Source of the DNA: Campanula takesimana
Taxonomy: Eukaryota > Streptophyta > Magnoliopsida > Asterales > Campanulaceae
Direction: 5' to 3'
DNA length: 64,000 bases
Assembly (NCBI GenBank): GCA_026119855.1
Contig: JAOWBW010000249.1
Location: 744,001-808,000, forward strand
Shown in pieces: positions 21,126 through 30,620 of this stretch. Below the pieces are notes generated by a model. It had not been told where the DNA came from and did not search any database. It worked only from the letters and a program-made list of their open reading frames with translations. The stretch's first letter is position 1. Every line of letters starts with the position of its first letter. Both the position numbers and the translations under genes were made by a program.

Positions 21126-21323
21126 TCGAACTAGGCCGCATGCCCGGAAACAAAGATAATTCATGCAAACAGACCTTCTGATGTATGAAAATAAAACAAA
21201 GAAACATGCGGGGCTGGAAACAAATGTACAATTACAATCCAAACAAAAAAGAGGTACTTGTTCAAATACTTCAAAAACCTATGCTATTACAAAAAATACC
21301 TAGGGTACAACCCGGTCTGATCT

Positions 21324-24300
21324 TCAGGAAGCCGGGGGAGGAGCGTTCTCGTCTTCTGGAATAGAGGCAGAGGCATCAATGTCAGGCTGATTCCGGGAAG
21401 CTTCTACAAGTGCGGAGGCATAAGAAGAACAAGGGAGAACCATACCATCAATATAGGGGCCGCCGGGGCCAAAAGTTCTTTCCAAAGCTGCGGCCAGAGG
21501 CAAGACTCCTTCGGTAGAATATCTGATTCCATCGAGAGTAGAAAGAAGATCTTGGACGATGACCGGAGCAACGGGAGGGAGAGTAGATCTAACAGACTCG
21601 GGAAGCTCAGAAAGTTGGTCCGTAGTGAAAGGCACCAGAGCATGGCCGGAGAAGCATTCAGGGTCCGTAGCTGTGATAGCACAAAGAATCGCAATCTCTT
21701 GCGCAGTATATTTGCCCGTAGCTGCCAAGTTACGACCAACGGTGTGGAGAGCTGAGTTATATTGCTCTATGCCTGCCTCCTCCACTTTCTCTCTATATCT
21801 ATCAGATGCCTCAAACTCGGCCACAGCTTTCTCTCGCTCTTCCTTCAAAACGAGCTCCCGATCTCTCTCAAACCTCATGGCATCCAAAACCTTGCCATCC
21901 AGCTCATCAACTTTTTCAGATAAGCTTCTGTTCTTCTCCCTCTCCTCCTCCAACCGCTTGTCAGCCTCGGCCAGGCGAGCTTCAAGTCGTTGCTTCTCAT
22001 ACTCAACACTTGCTTTTTCGGCCTCAGCTCGGTCTTTGGCCTCGCGAGCTGCGTCGAGATCATTGCTCAATTTAGAATTCTCCTTGACCGCAGTCATCAA
22101 CTCAGCATCTTTATTCTTCATCTCCTCTCCCGAGCCGTCCAAGACCTTGGACAAGCGGGCAATCTCATCCTTCGCCTCCGCCAATTTCTTACCCCTCGCT
22201 GCGACCAAAGCAACTTCAGCTTCATACTGAGACTGCATATATAGCAGGTCATTACTAACCTGTTTTAATAAAGGAGCAAGTGAAGATTATATTAAAAGCG
22301 GGATGAGGGGTCAGAAGGCCATAGGATCGATATATAAAAAGAAAGAGCACGTCGGTTTAAACAAGGAAAATGAAACACTAACCTCAGCCATAGCCAAGCC
22401 CGCATGACCCAGGGCGGTTAGAAAGTTAGTCTTGGACAGCACCTTCTGTTGATAGTCCGGAAAGTTCATACGGTGCAGCAGCCCATCGCCCACATAAGAA
22501 TTGAAGCCGCGACGGCTATGTAGATCAACCCCATATACCTCAGGGGCCTCAGCTACCTTCTTCCCGAACTCCTTAGCCCGGTCCTTATCTTCAATTAACT
22601 CTACGGGGAAGTGCTCCGAGCATAGAGTCCCTTTGGCCGGGGAGGACACAATGAATTCGCGGGAAGGAGACTCAAGGCGAGGTCGTTTATCTCTGGAAGG
22701 CAAGGGGTCAACGCTCGAGTCCCTCTTTTTACAAACCTCGGGCATTGTTTTGCCCGCGTCTTGGGGCAAAATAGAAGAGCCCGAGCCCGTTGGGCCTTTA
22801 CTCCGTACACTCACACGGGGGTTCAGAGGAAGCTCTCCAGTGGTCGGGAGGACAACAACAGCAACCTTTTTAGATTTGTCCAAAAGGTCCGTGATTGGCA
22901 ACTTCTTTCCCGAGGCCTCTGTTTTCTGTATGGCAGCCTGCCTCTTCTGCTTCTCCTCGTCCTCCCGCTGCTTCGCGGCCAGTCTCAAAGCGTTAATGTT
23001 TTTTGGAGGCATGGTATCGGTGGGATCTGCGGGCAAAAGCAATAAACAGTCAGATAGGCCCGAGCAACTAAACAAGTAAGAAATTTGGATTTACAAGTAA
23101 GAAAAGGACCGGTCAAGCCCGGATCTGGGCATTGTTCTTTCGATTGGCAAGCAGGGCACTCATGAGCAAAGGAAAAATTTTGGTGAACTTTCCAACAAGG
23201 ATCCCGCCACATAGGGGCCATATCAACTCTACACACAAAGTCAGAGCCTCGGCACGGGGCCACCCCAGCAAAAGCCAGAAGACTCCCATTGTTAATAATA
23301 GATTGGACGTCAAAGACCTGCTCAACGTTAATCACGGTCTGATCTTCTAAGGTAACCGATCTTTGGTGGCGGGCAAGGTAATCATGCATGGCAGACGCGA
23401 GCTCGAGCCCCCCCTCAGAACTAGGATAATCTTTAGAAGATATGGACACCGGGGAAGCATTAGCGGGCTTAGAAAAAGGCCACCCAAGACGATTCTGAAT
23501 CACCAAGGGATACTTCTGCCACTGGTCGAATTTATTGGAAGGTGCAGAAAAAATCTTCTTCGACTTGAGTTTCGTCTTCAAACTCAGGCTGTTTGCCGTG
23601 ACCTGGTGGGTGAAGAAAACGTACAATGCAGGCAAAGAAGGTTCATAGCCCAGCACCCTACTCACAACAATGAAAGACACCAGATAACGAATGGCATTTG
23701 GAGTCAAGTCCATCGGGAGGCACTTAGAAAATTCCAAGAATTCGCAAATGAACGGGTCCAAGGGAAGCCGGAGGCCATTCTCAAATTGAACGGAATAAAA
23801 AACACAAGCAATACTATCCGTCCGGACGCGGGCAGGACCAGTTAAATTACACCCTGAAGGAGAGGTATAGTCATCAAGACCGCCGACGAGGTAAATTTTG
23901 CGGTCAATGTGGTACACGGTTAGGAACTCATCATCAGAATCTTGCTCTTCGTTGCCCGCGCCAGAACTGGAAGCTCCAGCCTGACTCGAAACCCTATTGT
24001 CAGCTCCCTCGGGAAAAAAAAATCCAAAATTTGGACAGGAGAGCGGATACGCTTGACCATACGCGCGGTGTCTGGGGCCATTCTCTCTAGACCCTCCCGG
24101 GCATCAGTGGGTGTCTCAGATGACTCAGATTCATCAAACAACCTGTGGGCGACGATCGCTCCGGCCCCAACCTCGGGAGCAGATTCATCATCAACCCCCA
24201 TCTCGTGATCAGAGGCTTCCGCGCTGCTCGTGGCCTCAATGATACCAGGGGCCAAGCCCGGAGACTGCGCCTGTTCGCCTTCCTCATCATCGAAAGGAGC

Positions 24301-24672
24301 ATCCATCCAACTCTGAGGATCAGGACCACTTGAGGTTACGCGTTCCCCGCACAACCTTACCAACCTTCTAGCATTACCTGCCATATCTACATTATCGGGG
24401 AATCGAGTTAAAACGGCCATGACAAAAATGCCCAAATGATCCTCTCCCCCCAGTACCCTGATCCTCGTGGAATCATAATAAACGGAGGGACCTGTTTCCC
24501 ACAACAGGGGTAAGACCCATGTTTCCCAGCTATATGCTAAACCTATGGCTGTGAACTCATTCAAAGACAACCGTTTCCAGGCATTCAACAGGAACCTGTA
24601 TATCCCGCCGGTCCTCCGGCAACAACCAAACAGGTCAGGACGGAGTTTACGCCCTAAATCCAGCCCTTCCAT
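21324..24672 (-). CDS. Spliced antisense gene carried by the Gypsy element
   Basis: Runs opposite to pol, between the tandem repeats and the 3' LTR. Exons on the minus strand: 24672-23110, 23026-22383, 22259-21324, with GT...AG introns of 83 and 123 bp. About 1,047 aa if the one frame break is ignored. Exon 1 encodes the helical 'putative gypsy type transposon' (Transposase_28-like) domain: ENGLRLPLDPFICEFLEF, LTPNAIRYLVSFIVV, then KKIFSAPSNKFDQWQKYPLV. Exon 2 is basic (MPPKNINALRLAAKQREDEE). Exon 3 is a long coiled coil (RLEARLAEADKRLEEEREKN) with a Pro/Ala-rich end. The break is one base in a nine-A run (plus strand 24014-24022). Such antisense frames are known from Tat elements, but their role is unknown. 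No enzyme activity is claimed. Confidence 0.75.
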
Positions 24673-25020
24673 GGCTACAACAATATTTCAAAGAATTTTC
24701 AGAAATTAGGGGCCAGAATCCGGACTCGAAGACACAAGGTTACGAGAAGTCACACAAATCTCGTATAAATCCGTAAGCTCGACAGGAGCAAGTTTTTAGG
24801 GTTCGCGCTCGAAAACGGCGACGAAAAGGATGGCAGAAATTAAGACGACGAATCGAAACAAAGAAGAAAAAGTGAAGTTCGGAACAATACCTGTAAATTA
24901 GAAGTAATGAACGAGAACGAGATCTTCAAAATCAGGAATCCGGAGAAGCAAAGTCTTCGTTGGAACTGGAAAGTAGAGAGACGGGAGTTGCGAAAGTTTG
25001 GAATGATTCAGCATCCCTGA

Positions 25021-25029
25021 TATTTATAG
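25021..25029 (-). promoter_or_regulatory. TATA box of the antisense gene
   Basis: The minus strand reads GCGCTATAAATATCAGG about 350 bp before the antisense ATG. Between them a possible leader intron runs from CAG|GTATTG (near 24891) to TTGTAG|CCATGG, just before the start codon. Confidence 0.5.
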
Positions 25030-25349
25030 CGCTGGAAATGGGTCGGATCGACCCGAAATATCTGGTAACCCGATCGAAACCCGAAAAGTGAAGGGGCGGG
25101 AATTGCTTTTTCGAATACCGATGACGGTTCGCATTTAATGAACGTGTTCCTGGTCATGTCAAAAGGCAGACGGATACGCCACTAGCCTGACACAAGGAGC
25201 CCACCTGTCCTTTCGTCAACCACTATTCTAAGACTCCCGTCCCATTGCAATCCGTGCCCGCATTTATTGCGATTTGCCCGAATCGAGCCTAGGAAGTATA
25301 ACTCCTCGCGCCGCACATGAATGTGCTGACCCTCGAAGTTAGGGGCCAC

Positions 25350-25980
25350 TGATGAGATCGAGCCTTCTAGGCCGGATGTTCTGCGGTCTAAATCGATGCG
25401 ACCTAACACGCCCGAATCGGACCTGAACTCTTGGGGGCGAACCGGCGAGGAACGCGGGCAAGTAAGCCCGAGGGGACCGATCTCCCTGATATATATGCCC
25501 GAGATGACTCTGCCTCCCGCTATCCTGAGGAGCCCGTAGTGCCCAGCTGGCACAAACGTACACGAGACGTCACCTATCCGTACCTGACACGTCATAACGG
25601 TTGGTGATGGAACCATGCTTCCCTGACAGACACGCCACCTTCCCAGCCACTCTCCTGACCGATCCACTGGGGACTCGCCACGTGTCCCCCCAGTACCAGG
25701 GTGGTTAGTACCTTGTGCAGGTTTCTTTCCCTTGGTCATATATATACTTTTCGCTCCCATGAGCAAGGTACGTGCTCTATCCTACTCACACACACAAGGT
25801 CTTCATTGAACCTTTCACTTAGGTTTTCCTCAGAGATCTTACTCTCACACCCGAGGGCCTAAGCCGGATTCCAACCCGGTCTTGGTCTTAACGGTGTTCT
25901 TGTCTGTGTTGTGATCAGGATCAAGAGACAGCTAAATTGGAGTTCCATCTCCGTGACCCCAGAAACTTAGGGCGTCATCA
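25350..25980 (+). repeat. Gypsy 3' LTR
   Basis: 631 bp, preceded by a purine-rich tract (GAAGTTAGGGGCCAC) that would prime plus-strand synthesis. Most differences from the 5' LTR are C/T transitions, as expected after cytosine methylation and deamination. Confidence 0.92.
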
Positions 25981-26740
25981 TGATCATATCCAATCTCCTT
26001 AGAATTCTTCAACATGTAGCTAAACTCTAATCTCTTTGTCACCTTGTCTAAAACCCAGATGACCAATCTAAGGCAAACCGGATACAACGTGTTTTCAGCT
26101 AAGATTTTAGGGATTAGAATTACGATTAGGCCCGTGTTCTTCTTGAAAATCGCCATATTTTCGTTTGTGGTAATGAATCCACAGTTTGAGGGGCATTATT
26201 GGTAGTGGAAGTGGAAAAATCAGAGTTTGATATTATGACAGAATCAAGAACTCTGTTTTCATTTTGAGCAATGCTAGGGGCACAAAATAAGCTCACAAAA
26301 TCTTGCTCACAACATGAGGTGGCGATATTTTATTGGTTGCATCGATAATGGACCCGCCACACTCTATTTAAAAACACCAATAAAATCATTACACCTAAGA
26401 TTTTGTGAGCAAGATTTTGTGAGTTTTTTTGTGCCCCTAGTATTATTCTTTCATTTTCTTCCATCTTTTTCAAATACTTGAACTTCATAAAATGAAGTCC
26501 AAGCATAGAATTGAAAATTTCCCCTCCCATGAACATGAAAATCATTAAAACAACGAGTTGGGCATTCGAGAAAACTTCCATGTCAAGTGTTGACATGCTC
26601 GAGACTGTCGTTGCTGACACTGACATGAAGAACACGTCGATGTTTTTAGCTTTAGAAAACTTGGTTTTGGGATTTGAAACCTTTAAAGCAAAAAAACAAA
26701 GTAGGGAGAGGAGGATGAAGTAAGTAGGCTGAATTCAAAA
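25981..26740 (-). pseudogene. HKT1: HKT1-type sodium transporter, 5' part of exon 1
   Basis: From about 26720 the minus strand gives YFILLSLLCFFALKVSNP (first helix), then FFMSVSATTVSSMSTLDMEV, the first pore loop of class I HKT proteins with its filter serine, then MFMGGEIFNSMLG. About 90 residues of the normal protein are then missing. In their place is a MITE (26266-26450). Coding similarity returns near 26250 (RVLDS, FSTST) with a frame change before CGF-TTNENMAIFKKNTG. It continues GLIVILIPKILAENTLYP ... KNSKEIGYDH up to the Gypsy insertion. The initiator region is unclear because an in-frame TGA lies just upstream of the first helix. The gene therefore has four kinds of damage: deletion plus MITE, frame change, retrotransposon, and loss of the last exon. 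Confidence 0.87.
26266..26450. mobile_element. MITE inserted in the HKT remnant
   Basis: 185 bp. Left end GAGCAATGCTAGGGGCACAA...GCTCACAAAATCTTGCTCAC. The right end is its inverted copy, GTGAGCAAGATTTTGTGAG...TTGTGCCCCTAGTATTATTCTT. Same family as 5147-5306, but better preserved. Confidence 0.8.
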
Positions 26741-26966
26741 TGAGTTAAAACAGACTGAATCCCTTCATGCTAAGTATATGCATGATAATTTTCTCCATAA
26801 ATATGTGAACGAATACTCTATTTTCTTATAAACAGTAAAAAAATAAGTTCTTCATTGTGTTTTGACTTATGGAAAAGTTGAAAATGGCTTCACTAAAGCT
26901 TGGGGGAATATATATGTGTGTGCTAACACATGACTTTTCCTACTATATTGGGCAATCAAGGAACTC

Positions 26967-27021
26967 TAGCTCAAACGGTATCCGATTTAACTTCCTATGT
27001 GGAAGTCACGAGTTCGAATCT
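26967..27021 (+). repeat. tRNA-derived SINE head
   Basis: Polymerase III A box TAGCTCAAACGG (26967-26978) and B box AGTTCGAATCT (27011-27021) have tRNA-like spacing. The phrase GTGGAAGTCACGAGTTCGAA is typical of plant SINE families. The body probably runs on to about 27170, but the 3' end is not clear. Confidence 0.5.
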
Positions 27022-27154
27022 CGTTAGGTTATCCTATTTACAGGCCCAGTTGTATAGCCTTCATGGCATTATGAAAATATATACATTAAGCTATGTTTTG
27101 AGGATATATATAATTTTTTCTTCTATAATAGGAATTTGCAATTTAGGCTTCATT

Positions 27155-27975
27155 TATTTCACGTAAAATGACTTACGAAAAATGATTTACCGGAAAATGT
27201 TTTTTAGAAAATGAAAGGTTTTCCGAAAAATGACATAAACATGTTTTCGGTTATTTGGAAAATGTAAGGAAAATGTTTTACCGGAAAATGACTTACGAAA
27301 AATGATTTACCAGAAAATGTTTTTTAGAAAATGAAAGGTTTTCCGAAAAATGACATAAACACGTAAAATGACTTACGAAAAATGATTTACCGGAAAATGT
27401 TTTTTAGAAAATGAAAGGTTTTCCGAAAAATGACATAAACATGTTTTCGGTTGTTTGGAAAATGTAAGGAAAATGTTTTTCGAAAAATATTTTCATATGA
27501 GAAAAAAAATGACGGGGGAAGGGGGTGAAGGGGGTAGGTTCAATGTGTGGTGGGTGGGGGTGGGGTGGTGGGGGGATAGGGGCTGGGCGAGGGTGGGGGA
27601 AGTATTACAAAATAATATGAGTGAAAAAATATTATTATTTTTTTCGGGTGGGGGTGGGCGTAGGGGCCGTGGCGGGGCGGGGGTGTCAAAAGATAATTTT
27701 TAATATGAGTGAAAAAAAGTTTTTTTTTTTTTTTTTTTTTTGGGAGGGGGAGGGGTGGAGTGGGTAGCATGAGTTTGTTTCGGGAGTTGGGTGTGTCAGT
27801 GTGTGAGTGAGGGTGTTAACATTTTCCAGAAAAATACTTGGGGAGGAAAAATCCGTAACTCATTTTAATTAGAAAAATGGGAAAACTATTTTCCGGAAAA
27901 CATTTGCCCCATTTTCCAGTGACAATCACCGAAAAATGAGGAAAATGTTTTCCTCCAAACAAACGGCGCCTTAGC
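27155..27975. mobile_element. Foldback-like repeat element with G-rich core
   Basis: The left side holds three copies of an approximately 80-bp unit (ATGACTTACGAAAAATGATT..., near 27165, 27287 and 27365). The right side holds inverted AATGTTTTCC/GGAAAACATTT words and ends GTTTTCCTCCAAACAAACGG. The outer ends (TTAGGCTTCATTTATTTCAC / inverted AAGGCGCCGTTTGTTTGGAG) are imperfect inverted repeats. Between them, 27510-27770 is extremely G-rich on the plus strand. It codes for nothing convincing. Confidence 0.55.
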
Positions 27976-28193
27976 ACCTTAACCCATTTATATACCAAAA
28001 TTCTTAATAAGTGTAATTTTTATCCCGAATCAACTTTAACCCCTTTTAGTAAAAAAAAAAATGGCTTCGCCACTGACGAGACCAATGGCTTTCCATTTTG
28101 TTATTTTCTGGGGGGAAATGATTTCCGTGTGTATGGCAAACAGCCTTACCAATGGCATTCCATTTTTCTATGGAATATAATGTTTGTTGAACA

Positions 28194-28352
28194 ATGATAC
28201 ACATAGGGAAAACTCAAAGGAAAAACTCGTAGTGAAACACTTTAAACCGTTGGATGAGTTTTTATTAGTGGGGCTCACAAACATTTATTACAATCCAACG
28301 GATTACAGTGTTTCACTATAAGTTTTCCCTTTGAGTTTTCACTATACATATC
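28194..28352. mobile_element. MITE with about 60-bp inverted repeats
   Basis: GGGAAAACTCAAAGGAAAAA...GTGAAACACTTTAAACCGTTGGAT is mirrored by ATCCAACGG...GTGTTTCACTATAAGTTTTCCCTTTGAG. It would form a near-continuous hairpin with a loop of about 40 bases. Sequence from 28353 to 28935 holds no gene that I can support. Confidence 0.7.
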
Positions 28353-28935
28353 ATTATCCATCATTGTTTTGCAATAACATTCAATGGTTTGCAGTGCAGT
28401 TTGATAGCATGGCAAATGAATTAGCATAGTGTAACATGATAGTTTATTCCACAAATATATTAAGGGTGTTCGTATTTAGTATATCACTTAAAATGAATTT
28501 ACATAAATGCAAAAAGTTTTTTTTTTTTGTGTGTGTGTGTGTGATTATGGAAACAATTAGAAAAATGAAGTGATAGTTGTAGTTTTGGGCTTAACATAGG
28601 AAAAACTATTCTTTTTCTCCCTTATAAATAAAGCCTAATATTCCATGTATGAACTATTATATACATCTCTTATTCCATTTTTTTTCTCTCTCTATATTTA
28701 TAAGAAAAAAAATAAAATTTTCTTTTTTTAATTATGGAAAATTACGTAAATAGTTTTTATAATTCTGGAAATAATTACTTTAAACATCAAATTACTATTG
28801 GAAAAATATATTTGTAAACTAAAATTGGTTACCACTACAGAATATAAGCTGACGTGAACGAAACAAACAAGTTTCGTTCGCATGGGGAACAATTTTGGGT
28901 TCACTAGTATTGTGCATCCTCTAAGCAGGCACAAC

Positions 28936-29096
28936 TAGAGATGACAATTTGTCCGAACCTGATCCGTATCCGGGACAATCCGCTCCGCAACGGAACCGGT
29001 TTGGAACTATCTTTTAAAAATCCAGCGGGTTCGGGTTCGGGTTCGGGTTCGGTAGCACAACCCAACCTGCAGGTCCCCGCCCCACCCAGTATACTG
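28936..29096. mobile_element. hAT-like MITE fragment with GGGTTC repeats
   Basis: Begins TAGAGATGACAATTTGTCCG, the usual start of a common plant hAT MITE group, followed by GGAACCGG words and four GGGTTC hexamers (29028-29051). The far end and duplication were not identified. Confidence 0.45.
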
Positions 29097-29356
29097 AAGT
29101 ATGCTTTTATTTACTATAATGTCCCTATACCCTGCACTTATTACCAATTTTTCATAATGGCTGGAATGATAAGAGTACGCCTCTTCTGGTATTCTCGATT
29201 TTTAGCGTTGGAAAGCGCATACAGTACATCACTTGGAGAGATTGAGGCGATTCCTCCCATTTTGATTTCCGTTTGTTCCACCAGTCTACCGTGTTCCTCC
29301 TTCGTCTTCCAGTTCAACCAGCGACGGTGGTGGCAAGCCTTATAATCACCTTCAAT

Positions 29357-29562
29357 GCTTAATAGAATGTAGGGTAATTTGAAGGTGGGATGCAATGATT
29401 TAATTCTTTCATCTAACATGAATATGTCCTACACCCTCTTAATGATTGAGAATCATTATCCTCGCTTAACGGACAAAAGTCTCACTCAACACTCGACATC
29501 TAGCGCTTAATGCGATCAAATGCATCCTACCTTCATATTACCCTACATTCTATTAAGCATCA
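29357..29562. mobile_element. MITE with 41-bp inverted repeats
   Basis: ATGCTTAATAGAATGTAGGG...GGTGGGATGCA (29357-29397) is inverted at 29520-29562 (TGCATCCTACC...CATTCTATTAAGCAT) with about three mismatches around a loop of 120 bp. Confidence 0.65.
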
Positions 29563-29667
29563 AACATTAGTGTTTGATGTATCAAACGCAACCTAACTCT
29601 CTCTCTTTCTCTTTTTCTCTGGTTCTCCTTCGTCAAAATTAAAACATAAGTTTGAGACATTCAAAAA

Positions 29668-29915
29668 ATGAGTGTCCCTAAATAATGAGTGTCCATTTTC
29701 AAGAAATCTTTGTCCCAAAATGAGTGTCTTTTTTTAACATAACTTTGTCCCTAAATGTTTTTTTCGAATTTTTTTTCACCGGTTTTTTTACGTGCAAAAC
29801 TAAATGTTTAGAAATGAGATTACAAAATTATACATAAATCTTTGCCACCAAATTGTACAAAAAGTTAAGAATTTCAGATGTCACTTAAAATAAAATTTGG
29901 ACACTCATTTAGGGA
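29668..29915. mobile_element. Stowaway-type MITE, partly decayed
   Basis: GTGTCCCTAAATAATGAGTG at the left and CATTTAGGGACAAAGG at the right. The interior matches the element at 53591-53850. The terminal bases are eroded. Confidence 0.55.
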
Positions 29916-30620
29916 CAAAGGTAAAGGTAGTAAAAAATAGGTACAGCCCAACCAAGATAATAAGTTGGCCCCAAGTAGAAGCACGGAACCTGTATCAACA
30001 AAAGCCCAAAATATCAGCCCAATTTCATGATTTTTATTTATTTTGTTATTCTAGGTCCTCCAATTTTATACAAACAGTCAGGAAAAGAAATTGTTAGACA
30101 CAGAGGTGGAAAGAAGGGAATTAATCCTTCAGCAAGGATTGAACCCTAGGCGACGGCGATTTATTCCGGCAGGTATGTTCTTCCCCCCTTGCTTAAGTTG
30201 TCTAATTGTTTCCGTCTGAGTTTATGGAAATTGGACATTGCGCCGACTATTTGTCGATTCTCTGTTCCTTTTATCCGTTGATGCCCAAAAATCGAATCGG
30301 GAGTAGCCGAAAACATGGTTACTCATCGATTTCTTCATTTTACTCTCTGTCGATTGAAGACATATTGTGCATTAATTTGCATTGAATTGTTTATACACAT
30401 CCATATATTGGCTGATTTTATTGGAACTTGTATGGCGGAATTGCGGTCATGTTTGGAATTGTGGTCCATGTTAATAATCTTAGCTACACCATGTTGTTTG
30501 GCTGTTGTGTGTTTGATTTGTTTTTTTAGTTGAATTTAATTAACTTTTATTGATTTGTGTAGCTACCAGGTCAAAACTGAATTGTTAGATTGGTGAATTT
30601 GGTGAGTTTTTGTGATTGCA

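Larger units (their letters stand above)
15425..25980 (+). mobile_element. Tat/Retand-type Gypsy LTR retrotransposon
   Basis: A 10.56-kb element with a 5-bp target duplication TGATC (15420-15424 and 25981-25985). LTRs of 634 and 631 bp differ by 7 substitutions and one 3-bp indel (about 1.1%), so insertion is recent. Order: LTR, primer site, gag remnant, protease fragment, RT, RNase H, a second RNase H, integrase, a 74-bp tandem repeat array, an antisense gene, LTR. The dual RNase H and the long 3' region with an antisense frame are hallmarks of the Tat lineage. Loss of gag, a nonsense codon and a frameshift in pol make it defective. It lies inside exon 1 of an HKT1-type gene. Confidence 0.93.

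Noticed and set aside
21559..22230. Ser-rich plus-strand open frame
   Set aside because: Mirror of the coiled-coil exon of the antisense gene. The coiled-coil heptads and splice sites support the minus strand.
26967..27021. Functional tRNA gene
   Set aside because: A and B boxes are present, but acceptor and anticodon stems do not pair, so a SINE head is likelier.
27455..27770. Gly- and Pro-rich open frames
   Set aside because: Low-complexity G-rich core of a repeat element, without homology or start context.
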